DNA from: Lolium rigidum
Lineage: Eukaryota > Streptophyta > Magnoliopsida > Poales > Poaceae
NCBI RefSeq assembly: GCF_022539505.1
Contig: NC_061514.1
Coordinates: 326,289,090-326,353,089, forward strand
Length of the DNA stretch: 64,000 nt
Reading direction: 5' to 3'
Both the position numbers and the translations under genes were made by a program. Positions 1 to 11,126 of this stretch are shown piece by piece (position 1 is the stretch's first letter; the number at the start of each line of letters is the position of its first letter). The notes under the pieces were generated by a model, which searched no databases, had not been told where the DNA came from, and was given only the letters and a program-made list of their open reading frames with translations.

Positions 1-585
1 GCGGTGGCGCAAGTGGTGGAGGAGGAGGAGGAAGAGGATGACGACGACGACTTCGACTGGTTCGACGACGACGACTTCGGACACGGAGGAGGCAACGACG
101 CAGCAGCATGCGCTCCTCGAGTCGTCCGAGTCGCAAAAGAAGCTGCAAGACAACGCATGTGCCCGCGAGGAGGACAACGACGCGCGGGTTCGCTATCGAA
201 CTCTCCCTCCAGCAGGAGCAGCTGCGGAGTGTAGGCGACGTCACGGCGAACGACCACTGACGTCTTCTCGTCACCCTCCGTAGGGAGAGGCGGCGCGCGG
301 CCGAGGGGAGGCGACGACGGGGTGGGGCCGTCGAACGCACCGCCGGTTGGCCAGTAGGCTAGGGTTAGATAATGTAGGCGTCTTCATTCAAACTTGTAAA
401 ATATAATCAAATTTGAATGAAAACATTTATTTTCATGCATTTTTTTTTATTGATTTGGGGCCTCTTTTGGAGGACGCCGCTAGGCATCGACGTCCCTCAA
501 ACGTGGCACGAAAAAAAAAGTTCTCAAACGCTCGATCCGGCACGATTTGGAGGATGCTTTGGGGGACGCGACCGGAGATGCTGTT
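1..585 (+). mobile_element. Right-hand remnant of a class II element with a decayed ORF
   Basis: The first 280 bases are GC-rich and code-like, with acidic runs (Glu/Asp) in one frame and more natural-looking segments (LLESSESQKKLQDNA near 105-150; IELSLQQEQLRSVGDV near 192-240) in two other frames, so any original ORF is frameshifted. After base 350 it becomes AT-rich like a 3' UTR. Near 570-583 the sequence GGAGATGC is the reverse complement of GCATCTCC, the motif that opens the related elements at 13548 and (less clearly) 8347. I infer the right end of a non-autonomous DNA transposon that captured a gene. The protein is not recognised. The left part lies outside the window. Confidence 0.35.
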
Positions 586-1069
586 ACTCCCTGATAAACA
601 TTATCGGGGTCGGTTACAAATAAAAACTGAACAAGGTCGAGTTAGTTTTTAAAACAAAGTTTAAAAACACGTATTATTAGCAACTTTGTCTTTGAGTCAG
701 ATGGGACAGACAACAATTCTTTTTAGAAGGAGAATCAAAGGTACACTAAATTAAAATCAGAGTTAGCTGGCATGATTTGTTAACAAGCTCATTTACATGG
801 TAAGGAGGATATAAGATTCAGTTCAACATGCACTGATATGTACCAACAGAAAAGTAGAAAGATTTTTCCTATACCACTCAAGTTACAACGTCAGATAAAT
901 ACAGGAAGCATCTTTCAAGCCTTACCTACCGCAGGATGAAATGAAAAGAAAAACATGCAAAGTTGGAAAAACGGATATGTGGCGACCATAACCCCAGTGA
1001 CATGTACGACTGAAACTTTCAGTACGCACAATGCATCCGACGGCCATGCCTCTTCCACTGATCCACGGG

Positions 1070-1075
1070 GATAAG
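1070..1075 (+). promoter_or_regulatory. I-box-like GATAAG upstream of rbcS
   Basis: GATAAG followed by G lies about 80 bp upstream of the TATA box. I-boxes (GATAAG) are known light-response elements of rbcS promoters. The position fits, but a six-base match is weak evidence alone. Confidence 0.4.
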
Positions 1076-1149
1076 GAAAAAAGGCAGCAGGCGAACGGCA
1101 ACCACCCCTTCCACATCCTGTAAGAAAGAAACGGGGTTGAACACATGAT

Positions 1150-1157
1150 TATATATA
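1150..1157 (+). promoter_or_regulatory. TATA box of the rbcS gene
   Basis: TATATATA lies 70 bp upstream of the rbcS start codon, which would place transcription start near 1180 and give a 5' leader of about 40 nt, normal for plant rbcS. Confidence 0.65.
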
Positions 1158-1219
1158 CCCTGGGTGACCCGGTAATGGGGGCCTCAACTGTAGCCTGCAT
1201 CCTGCTCCCCTCCAACACC

Positions 1220-2351
1220 ATGGCTCCCACCGTGATGGCTTCCTCGGCCACCACCGTCGCACCCTTCCAGGGCCTCAAGTCCACCGCGGGCCTCCCAGTC
1301 AGCCGCCGCAGCGCCGCCAGCCTCTTCAGCGTCAACAATGGTGGAAGGATCAGATGCATGCAGGTATGGAAATTTTTAAACGAAACACATGAGTTTTCTG
1401 GTCCGTCCAATTCACTTAGCATTGCAAGGTTTGACTCCCTTTGTTTAAACCTCTTTGTAAATACTGTACTAAGACAGCTCTGTATATTATAGGATCGAAA
1501 ATGTATAAAAAAAGTGAACTCCACTTTTTATTCCATAATTCTGCATTAGTGAAACATACATATTATCCTATTTAGTGAACATTTTACCCAAGTTCACCTC
1601 CTAGAAAACTTCGAACATGGGTTTATCTCCATTTTAGCATTATGTATGTTCTGTTAGATAAGGCTGGCATGATCTTGTCCAACCTTTTCTGCACCATATG
1701 TTCAATTAATTATCTTTGTCCTAATATTTTGAAGTCTTAATCATCACTTCACACCTTGCATAATAGATATGCATAAAAAAAAGAGGGCCCAAAGTCTCCA
1801 AAATTTGTAATCTAGACGAGATGACGTAATTAGTGTCATAAATGCACGAGTAGAGGTTAAAACTGGAATTCACTTTATTAAAAGAGCAGCAAATGGTTGC
1901 TGTTCCCTCAAAAAAAAAATCACTCGGCATCAAGTATTGAGCTGAGCGTGTGTTCTGATCAACAATTCAGGTGTGGCCGATTGAGGGCATCAAGAAATTC
2001 GAGACCCTATCTTACCTGCCACCGCTCTCGCCCGAGGCCCTCCTGAAGCAGATTGACTTTTTGATCCGCTCCAAATGGGTTCCCTGCTTGGAGTTCAGCA
2101 AGGTTGGCTTCATCTTCCGTGAGTTCGGCAGCACTCCCGGATACTACGACGGCAGGTACTGGACAATGTGGAAGCTGCCCATGTTCGGCTGCACAGATGC
2201 CGCCCAGGTCCTCAAGGAGGTGGAGGAGGTCAAGAAGGAGTACCCTGACGCCTATGTCCGCATCATCGGTTTCGACAACATCCGTCAGGTGCAGTGCGTC
2301 AGCTTCATCGCCTTCAAGCCACCAGGCTGCGAGGAGTCCGGCAAGGCATAA
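1220..2351 (+). CDS. rbcS: Ribulose bisphosphate carboxylase small subunit, chloroplast precursor
   Basis: Nuclear gene for the small subunit of Rubisco, the CO2-fixing enzyme of the chloroplast stroma. Exon 1 is 1220-1363 (48 codons) and exon 2 is 1971-2351; the 607-bp intron is phase 0 with GTATGG donor and TTCAG acceptor. The 174-residue product starts [16 protein letters not shown], a typical cereal transit peptide, and the mature protein should begin at the Met of IRC/MQVWPIEG, which sits at the intron junction as in other grass rbcS genes. The family signatures [19 protein letters not shown] and the C-terminus CEESGKA are present, with no stops. The stretch FREFGSTPG differs from the usual cereal FREHN.SPG, so this may be a divergent family member. 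TATA and I-box elements lie upstream. Identity is very secure; expression level cannot be judged. Confidence 0.97.
1364..1970 (+). other. rbcS intron
   Basis: AT-rich intron of 607 bp between CAG/GTATGG and AATTCAG/GTGTGG. No insertion with clear ends was seen inside it. Confidence 0.9.
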
Positions 2352-4111
2352 GATGCGGCCCAGGAATAAACAGCCTATGCAAGGCATGTTACTATTTTTG
2401 CTGACGACTCTACTTTCGGGGATTTACTTGTGCTTCCACATAATTGTGCATGTATGTACTTACCTATATCACCTGGGTCGAGGAACATTTATATGTCAAT
2501 TCTACCACAGGCTACACATACACATATGTATTTATATACAGTCTACATGCTATTGTGCTTGTTGTTAATTCATGGAAAAGTTTCTTTATTCGCCGTTGGA
2601 TGCCTATGTTTCGTTCTTACTTGACGGAATTTGTCTCAGTAAGCTAGGATACACCAGTGTTTCGTGTGGTGGGACGTTGAACTTTCACGCTTCTTACTTG
2701 CTCCCGATTCTTTTTTTATGATTCTTTTCTGTCTTGACATTGTTTATTTTTTGTTGCTCACCACTTATTCCCATGTGTGGACCAACATGACGAGACGAAT
2801 CGTGCGTTGCTACGGCATCACGTACGTCAAATCAAATGAATATTTTTTCATATAATTCCAAATGTCCTGACAATTGTTGATTGAGTTGTCCTCTATATCG
2901 CCTATAGGGTATGTATACACCTTCGCATAGCTAATTTGCATGTGAAGATCACGGAGAATTTCACAATTAAAAACCTAGGTCCACAACTTTTTGTGTAACA
3001 GAAATATGTAAAATATATATTTGAATAATCATTACATTAATTTATACGGTATATGCTCGTGCGTTGCTACGGCCAAACAAAAATAGACATATATACATAT
3101 GTACTTCCTCCATCCTACAAAATATGTCGAAGATTTATCAAAATTTAGATGTACCTATTACTATTTAGTATCTACTAGGAAAATTGCCCGTGCGATGCAT
3201 CGGGAAAAATGCATTGCAACGGTTGACGGTCGCCGGATACATTGAGATAATAACATGTTTGAGCGCGGTTTTGTAGCTACTCTTCATGTATCAAATAGCC
3301 GCTTCGGCGGTCAATAAAGTGGTTGTAGCGCTTACTGCGCTTGTGGTCGTGCACCGTCTGCTCCGACCGCCCGACCTCCTCTATGGTCGCTGAACACGGT
3401 GTAGTTCCTGATGGCCACGTTTAGGATCTCAATAGCATTCACTGTGGCACCTTACGAGCGTCTGTAAAACGTTTGCAAGGTCCTAAATCAATTGTACACG
3501 GCTTAAAATTAAAGGAAGAAATAGTAACCTGAGCACTTGTATTTGTAATTTGCATAGGCTTCGGTATAAGTTGCTCGGTCCGCCATTGATTCGAGACCCT
3601 GTCGTTAATGAACAAATCCAAGGGGGCACTTTTTCCCTGAGAGCCACGGCCAAACGAGGCGCCGAATTTCGCTGTGCATGCACAGGCGAAGAGTACAGTG
3701 AAGAAGCCTAGATCTACGCCGGGAGTGGCGCCGACAGATGGGGGAATTAAACCCTGCATCTAGCTCGCGCCTCGACCCCGACATAGGTCACCGACGCCCA
3801 GCAGTTTATTGACCCGAACATGGGCTAGCTAGCTCCCACGAGGCTCCATGCATCGATCTGGAGGACCAATAATATCGCCACCATTAACGATGGAAGCTCG
3901 TGTGATGGTGTCCCGAAAGCGCGCGCACCTGCAGCATCCATATGTACGTACATGCACACCCACAGTCCCACATGCTTGCACGGTGCCTCTCTGGTCCAAT
4001 CACGGCATGCCAGCTCTGGTGGAGCTTCGCCGGACGCATCCCTACTTAAGCTGCTTCGGCTCTCATCTCTGGCCATTACCCTTTCAACTTGCTTATTTCA
4101 CTCACTCTAAC
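2352..4111. other. Intergenic region between rbcS and expansin, degraded repeats
   Basis: The rbcS 3' UTR is followed by AT-rich DNA. Near 2800 and 3060 the phrase CGTGCGTTGCTACGGC is repeated, and near 3180 a related TTGCCCGTGCGATGCATCGG occurs; such phrases are scattered widely in grass genomes and mark transposon debris. A half Stowaway-like end (CTTCCTCCATCC, about 3106) is present without its partner. A 106-codon minus-strand ORF at 3439-3759 matches no family I know. The 300 bp before 4112 form the expansin promoter; no canonical TATA box was found there. Confidence 0.5.
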
Positions 4112-5009
4112 ATGGACACATCATCTGCTCGATTGCTTGCGTTGTTTGCAGTTGCCACATGCCTCCTCTGGAACAAGGCTTCCTGCTTCACGTCCTCCGG
4201 CGTGACCAGAGCATTCGCAACCTTCTATGGCGGCAGTGATGCCTCAGGAACGATGGGTATGGAAAGAAGTTATTCACATCTTCTCTCGAAACACCCACAC
4301 TTTCATTCCATCATGGTTAAGTAGTTAACTGACTAACTAACTGATATTCCGTCCGTCTATGCATGTTCAATATGCAGGTGGGGCGTGCGGGTACGGCAAC
4401 CTCTACTCGACGGGGTACGGTACGAACACGGCGGCGCTGAGCACGGCGCTGTTCAACGACGGCGCCTCCTGCGGGCAGTGCTACCGGATCGCCTGCGACT
4501 ACGCGGCGGACCCGCGCTTCTGCCTCCGCGGCAAGTCCGTCACCATCACCGCCACCAACCTCTGCCCGCCCAACTACGCGCTGCCCAACGACGACGGCGG
4601 CTGGTGCAACCCGCCGCGGCAGCACTTCGACATGGCCGAGCCCGCCTGGCTCAACATCGGAATCTACCGCGGCGGCATCGTCCCGGTCCTCTACCAGCGG
4701 GTGCCCTGCGTCAAGAAAGGCGGCGTCAGGTTCACCGTCACCGGCCACGACTACTTCGAGCTCGTGCTCGTCACCAACGTCGCCGGTTGCGGCTCCGTGC
4801 AGGCCGTCTCCATCAAGGGCTCCAGGACCGGGTGGATGGCCATGTCCAGGAATTGGGGGGTCAACTGGCAGTCCAACGCGCTGCTCACCGGCCAGGGCCT
4901 CTCCTTCAAGGTTACCAGCACCGACGGCCAAACGCTCGTCTTCCCCAACGTCGCCCCACCAGGGTGGGGATTCGGCCAGACCTTCGAGACGTCCAAACAG
5001 TTCTCCTAG
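4112..5009 (+). CDS. Alpha-expansin
   Basis: Secreted cell-wall loosening protein that acts non-hydrolytically on cellulose/xyloglucan contacts. Exon 1 is 4112-4256 and exon 2 is 4378-5009; the 121-bp intron (GTATGG...ATGCAG) interrupts a Gly codon, and the join gives 258 residues. Residues 1-25 are a signal peptide (hydrophobic [13 protein letters not shown]). The N-terminal double-psi barrel (GH45-like) domain begins at [17 protein letters not shown]; it has the alpha-expansin sequence [14 protein letters not shown], the Cys-rich pattern CGQCYRIAC, and the HFD motif at residues 131-133. The C-terminal CBM63-like domain contains [13 protein letters not shown]. Length and intron position are normal for EXPA. 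The start was chosen because it directly opens the signal peptide. I cannot say which EXPA member it is. A 273-codon antisense ORF over it is a GC artefact. Confidence 0.95.
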
Positions 5010-5530
5010 AGGAACCACGTGCATGCGGTTTTGTATACGCTGATCGATCAATCGGTCATGTGTAACTAAAGTTAAGATATACAGTATGTCGGTGATATAT
5101 TTCCTAAGGGAAGGGGGCAAGTACCATGTATTTGTCAATCATGAGCTTTGTGCCCCAGTCCCAGCTTTGCTAGCTTCGACTCCATCTTAGCTGGAGAAGT
5201 TTTTTTTTTGTAGTTCCCTCCTCATTTCCTATTGAGAATGAGTAACTAAAATTTAGAGCACCCAGCCGCACAAATACTCCTCGAATTGTTTTTCTTTTTT
5301 AGCAAACTCATCGAAATGATGATTTTCGGTTGCATAATTTCTTGCTCTAAAATCTGTATTCTTTATAATTTGATGGGAATTCTGCGTGCCCCGCTTATCA
5401 CTAATCAAGCTTATCCTTCTCTCGTCACAAGCGCATCATTTAGATCAGATACCATATATATAACCTACTCTGCTCTGAAATGTTTCGCACCATAGTTTTG
5501 ATGTTTATAACACCACAATCATGCATATTT
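5010..5530. other. Expansin 3' flank
   Basis: AT-rich downstream region with no recognisable gene or repeat ends. Confidence 0.5.
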
Positions 5531-5551
5531 AACATCAATAACTAAGAAGAG

Positions 5552-6339
5552 AAGAATCACAGCCACCGCCTCAACCCTAGCCTCCTCCAGTTCATCCTCC
5601 TCCATAGATCGGTTCCCTCTCCTCCGGTCGGCGTCGGGAGGACTAGGGAAGCCGATCTATGCGTGAAGTTTCCGATAAAAGTAGTGTTTTTCATTCGATT
5701 ATGTTAGGATTTTGGTAGCCGTCTTCTTGTTAGTTTCCCCTCATGGAGATGGCATCGTCTACAATAAGTAATCTTCGGCCTTTTGTTCGGCGACGAGGTC
5801 TTCTTCCCGGCGTCAATGATGGTGTTGAAAGATTGCAATTTTTTAGGTAAGGGTCTTTAGATCTTGCTTCGCCAAATCGATTTTGGATCTTTTCTCATGG
5901 TTGCTGCGAGGAGAATTATCCTCGCAGTTTTTGTCCCGGCTACTACGTCCTCGACAATGGTGATTCGAACTCTCGGCTCTCCATCGACGTCGACGAGGCT
6001 AGTTGATTGTTATTCCCTGATATGATGGTGTTGGCAATCTTGCCGATGTTGAATGACTGCTCTAATGGCTGTGCGCGTACACGTAGCCTCGGAATTGTTG
6101 CTCAAATTAAAATTATGAGAGAACCTTCGTCTGTATTTACAGGTCTATGTTTCGTTATCTATCTTTGGCTGCCTTCAGAAAAGTATAAGATTGTGTTCTA
6201 AAAGAATTTATTTTGAAGATCTTGAAAAATTATTGGTATCTTTTAGACTTTATTTTATAATCGTTGAAGTCAGCTCTTGTGTCTCTACCATGTACTATTT
6301 ATTAATATGAATATATGTGGTATTGATTGTCAAATAAAA
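5552..6339 (+). mobile_element. 788-bp non-LTR retroposon with 21-bp target duplication
   Basis: The bases 5531-5551 and 6340-6360 are a 21-bp direct repeat with two differences, flanking a segment that starts GC-rich (CACAGCCACCGCC, like a 5' leader) and ends AT-rich with an A run (CAAATAAAAA). This is the layout made by LINE-mediated target-primed reverse transcription. No long ORF is present. It may be a non-autonomous retroposon or a retroposed transcript. Its tail (TATTAATATGAATATA) resembles tails of other retroposons in this window (39570, 53110). Confidence 0.7.
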
Positions 6340-6360
6340 AACATCAATAATTAAGAAAAG

Positions 6361-8340
6361 ACAAGATAAAGTGCACCCTTTGGATGGCGCCATGTGTCTT
6401 GTCATGTACTTGCAAGAGGTGGAACCTTGTGCATCCCGTGTCTGGTGTGCGTCAACACGTGTGTGGAGTGCGTCCCTAGGGGAGCCCCACCACAACACAC
6501 GGTTTTATATGTGAGTTTCATGTACCGCACGATTCTTTGTTTTGCATGATTTTCTCGTTTGGAGCCAAGCTGTTTTTAATCGTTTGTGATCCCTCTTCTT
6601 AGTTCTCTAGCACAAGTTTTGTTTTCGAACTGTTGTGTTTGAGCTTTTCATCCTCATAACTAAAAGAATGGAAGAACAAATCACATGATATGAATCTAAC
6701 CACACAATTCTTTGCTAATTGAACTCTTTTTTGTTTTCACAATTTTTGTCTTGGCTAACTTTGTATCTTAAACTTGTTAGAGTTTAAGCCCATGTGATAT
6801 GATAGTTAGGTGAATTAATTGAGCTCAAAAAATATGAAGAAGGATGCAAGACAATATTTTCGAGAAGTAACAAGAATTTATTCGGAAAGTGCCTTCGGCA
6901 TATGAGCACCAGTGCTCCTGAGTTTTAAAAATCATATTTTTTGAATTCCAAAAAATTGAAATTAAATATGAACATACATATAAACATTCCGAAGGTACGG
7001 TAGAAATTTTGGAGATTTTTTATATATTTTTTGGGCTATACAAATAAATGCAAATTTCTGACAAATATATGTCCATATACACAGCCACAATTTTGTTTTT
7101 TTTTCTTGTAACTCAAAATACAATGCACTATCTACCAAAATTTCGCACAATTTCAGGACAAGTATATTTATTCATTGGACAAATTTGATGATTTTCTGTA
7201 ACATAAACGTACAATTTCCAAATATTTTAAAAAACAAAAGCACTGGTGGTCATGTGCACCAAATTTACTTATTATAAAAAATATCGGCCATGGCTTCACC
7301 AGATACGGCCCTAGTCTGAAAAGGTTTCAGGCCGTGGGCAGCCTGGCGTATGGGCCTTGAGGGGATCATGTGACCCAACAAGTCAAGTGGCAACTAAATG
7401 GTTGCATTGTTACTTTGCTAGTTTTGCTATAGCCCATGGGCAACACCCCAGTCTGCATGTTCGAAAGAAGGAAAACTGTAGAAAAAGATCGACCTGAAGG
7501 GAAGCGACTCGCTTCGCACGTGACACGTGGGTGAACGTGGGACTCGGAAATTGCTGTTGGACTGCCTCGCGCGCGACACGTGCTACGTCCTGGCGCGTTT
7601 GCGAACCGTCCACTTCAGGTAACAGGCCCGCATCGCATTTAACGATTTTACGACGACCCGATTTACTTCTGCCTTTATCCCCGTTGAAAGAAGCTTCTCA
7701 CCAGCAGTACATAAAACAGACCTGACGGTTTAGCCTTTAGAGCCCAAAATGGATTTCCATCCTCGATTTGCTATTGTGTCTAAATATTGTGCTGAAGCAT
7801 GGTTTCGAATTTCAAGTTTCAGAAATATTTGGGCCATACTGAAATCATTGAAATTCAGAGATTTGGGTTTCCATTTTAGTCTTTCTCTCTAAATTTATCA
7901 AAATCTTCAAAATAAGTTGATTGGTTTTTTTTATCCATGTATATTACTGAAATGAGTGAAAACAAAATAACCGGAAAGCAATTATTTATGTGTCCACCAA
8001 AATTTTATTCCCTCCGTTCTTTAATATAAGCCATATAGTTTTTAGCATAAAAATTAAAGAACATACATTAAAGAAAAATTACATAAGGTTGGGACGTGAG
8101 AAGATATAGAACTTTGCATAAGTTAGGGAACATAGAAAAGACTTGTTCAAACAAGTTGTACAATGCAATACACCTATTATTCTAGAATTTTTCTCAAACA
8201 TCATATTTAGTATGATTTTTGAAGAAAACTCACTCAAAGTGATTTCGGTGTGCTCAAGTCATTTCTTATGAACGAAACAATTGAACGGGGCACGCTTAAA
8301 AAAAGGCTATAATAAAGGATGTTTTAGATGTCTTTATTGT
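6361..8340. other. AT-rich intergenic region
   Basis: No gene seen. Around 7500-7620 there is a short GC-rich patch with CACGTG-containing words (GACACGTGG, GACACGTGCT). Near 8010 a single Stowaway-like end (CCCTCCGTTC) appears without a partner. Confidence 0.4.
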
Positions 8341-8346
8341 CTTATT

Positions 8347-8730
8347 CTGTTGTTAGGGTATCTCGAGTGGTACGACTCAAACGGACGCATAATCCGCGCG
8401 GCTAAAAAAATAGGTCTGCATCCTATCGCAGTTGCTCGGCGCAAACTAAGCGGGTTGTTCGCCGGGATGCAAACGGGGCTCAAATTTCCACCGCGAATGC
8501 GTCTGTCCAGTCACATCGCTTGTTCTCACCATGTCGCCAAGGGCCCGTCCGGCATGTGCGCGAGGCCGCATGGCTTCCGCCTCTTCTCTTACGCATATGC
8601 GCTTCTCGCGGCCTTCTACGGACACCATCAATGGCACGCTGATGACGTTGGGACTCCAAGTACAGAGTGTTGTGGTCAGCGAAGAATATTCCCCACAAGG
8701 GTGACTCGATGGTTTATATCGAACTCTCGG
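8347..8730 (+). mobile_element. Fragment of the GCATCTCC-type class II element
   Basis: It opens TTAGGGTATCTCGAGTGG and ACTCAAACGGACGC, which matches with some changes the opening of the element at 13548 (TTAGGGCATCTCCAGCGG, ACGCAAACGGACGC). Only the 5' leader part is recognisable; no matching right end was found. ORFs here (162 and 108 codons on opposite strands) do not resemble any protein I know. Confidence 0.4.
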
Positions 8731-9814
8731 GGAATTGGGAAAGAGTCGTCTCCTTTCCTCTTTTTCTAGCAATCCTGCAAAGTAAGATAATGCCTTGTGT
8801 CCCCAACTTCACCGTGTGGTTGTCAAGCACAAGGTTTCGTATTAGTTATAGTAAATAAATTATGTGACACAAGTAAAGTAAAATAAACAAAGTAAACGCA
8901 ATAGAGAGATAGTTGTTTTTGGGTTTTTTCTGTAATTAAGTGAACTAACTATTTTTGTATTTCCTGATTAAAATATTGCAGCAACTAGAAAGTAAGATAA
9001 AAACAATGAAAATGTGTTTCTTATGATTAAAATTGGCCAGGATTTATGGGTTCGATTGTCTATTTTCTCTTTAAAGTTGTAGTGGATAATAGAAATTTAT
9101 CAATGAGATAATATTGGTAAAAATTTAATATGTGTTTGATGAGAGTGGATTTGGTGTTCAGGGGGGTACGTATGCAAACCCTAGATACCGTTGGATTTGC
9201 TTTTAGATTCGCTAGATGCTAACGGAGATAAAACGGCCGTGAAATCTCTCATTCCCATCCCCATCGAGCGCGGGCGAGAGAGCGACCGATTGGAGAGCAG
9301 CCGCCGTGGACCGCCCGATTGGAGAGCGACCGAGCATCCTCCTGCATCGAGCACGGCAAGCTCGATTCCGCTCGCGAGCCTGGGCCTCGCCGCCGTGGAT
9401 GGCGCCGCCGCCGCTTGGAAGAGAGGCGATGGGGAGCTGCGGCCAGATTGGATGGCGGCGCCGCCGTCGATTTTCCCCGCTGCTCCGTGGCGGCCTCCCC
9501 GGCTGCCCGCACTCGGCGGTGAGAGCGGCGGCCCGTGCTCCCCAGCAGCACCAGGTGGTGGATGGTGCGCCTACTACTGCGACGCAGCGACGGCATGCTG
9601 CACTGCATCTGGCGTCACCTGGACGGGGCCACCGCGCCCGACCTCGTCTCCATGGTGCAGCTTGCATGAATCGTCGGTGGGGGAGGGGAGCGGGACCAGT
9701 TTAACCCTGACATTAACGCCGTTAGACACGTGTCGGGAAACAAACGCGTGCTCACGTACCCACCTGATCACCGAGCTTCATTCGTGTGTTTGATAATCAT
9801 TTATACGGGCATCA
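8731..9814. other. AT-rich spacer followed by an unexplained GC-rich block
   Basis: 8731-9180 is AT-rich with nothing recognisable. 9190-9780 is strongly GC-rich and open in several frames on both strands (largest 200 codons, 9191-9793, +). The predicted peptides are low-complexity Ala/Gly/Arg/Pro without a known domain, so I do not call a gene. It could be the 5' part of a transposon-captured gene. Confidence 0.3.
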
Positions 9815-10875
9815 CATCCTAACATAGAGATGATGCAACACATCTCTTATACTCCACAGGAAAGGGAAAACTCCATGCTATCTTGTATTAACAATTAACA
9901 GAGCATAGCCATAAGTACTTTGACATGATGTTTTGAATATCAAATATGCTACCTTGACCAAACAAGATCATCACTTTTGTCACGTGACGAACATAGCACA
10001 TGCATTCACTTAATCCCTAGTGAGGTATCAAAAGAAAAGGCAAAGTCATAATAGATCATGAATTTGGTGTCACTATCCAATCACTAAAACCATGATAGTC
10101 CATCAAATACACACATCTCCCCACACATGTTCCTGCATACAAATTGGATCAGAACCAATACTTAAGAATGGGGTACATAATATGCATCTATCAATACATC
10201 TTACACATAATAGATTCCAATATCATATCACAATAGCAGAATAAAGATCCACCACATAGGAATTACATATATGACCATAATCATGTTGGACGGCTCATAT
10301 GGTACTAAGATCTATGAAGAACGAGAGAGAAATAGATCAAGCTACTGCCACAAACTCATATTCCAAACGTGGAATACTCTCCATTGATCATGGTGTTGAT
10401 GAGGAAGATGTTGGAGAAGGTGGAGATCCCTCCGGCAACGACTCCGGTAGATTTCTCCCCTCAAATCTTCGTTGTTGCAGTGTTTTCATGTTTATGTGTT
10501 TCTGTAGCGCTCTCCTCGAGAGAACCCTAGGGGTCATATATATATAGGGGGTTTTAGGTTAAAAAAATCGTGGGCGCAAGATTGAAGCGAATCAAATGGT
10601 CGAGGGGGAAAATAGACCTAGTGGCAAGACCCCCTTGTTGGGCGCGCCACCTAGGCTCTTTTGGGCCTCCAAGCCTTCCTGATGAGGTCCAGGTGCGCCA
10701 GGTGCTTCTCGTGATGAAAAATAACGTCCCCAAAATCCTAGCTCAATTTAATTCCGTATAGGTTATCCTGTTTTGCAATGTTATAACCCAAATAAAAAGG
10801 GATCATTCGTAAATCCCCATAAATCAATATAAAACATGAAAATAATATCATATATGTTGCAATTATGCGGGAATA
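9815..10875 (-). mobile_element. LTR-retrotransposon-like fragment, probably a degraded LTR
   Basis: Composition and phrases such as GATGAGGAAGATGTTGGAG and TCCCTCCGGCAACGACTCCG are typical of reverse-oriented LTRs of Triticeae Gypsy elements. No TG/CA ends with target duplication were identified, so boundaries and family are uncertain. Confidence 0.35.
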
Positions 10876-11126
10876 TGTGTTAATAATGTGCAAACTTCAT
10901 GTACCAATTTTACATGCATCACACGCCTTGTCTTCAGCTGCCGCGCCAGGCCTCGCAGACGGTGGTTAGTCTTCTGTGCTGTCATAAATGGCACGTGGCT
11001 TCGAGTCTCGCGCTCGTCCTTAAAAGGGCACCAGCAACATCATGCCATCGCCTACACATCGTCCACATCTCCCCGGCCACGCTGGCTCCCACCGCACCGA
11101 CAACCACAACGCTTTGCCGCCTCGCC

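Noticed and set aside
3439..3759. 106-codon minus-strand ORF between rbcS and expansin
   Set aside because: Lies among transposon debris; no domain recognised, no splice partners seen.
4317..5138. 273-codon minus-strand ORF over the expansin
   Set aside because: It is the complement of a GC3-rich exon; composition is Val/Gly/Asp-rich with no domain, and the sense strand encodes a complete expansin.
9191..9793. 200-codon ORF in a GC-rich block
   Set aside because: Open on both strands in several frames, no domain, low-complexity composition.
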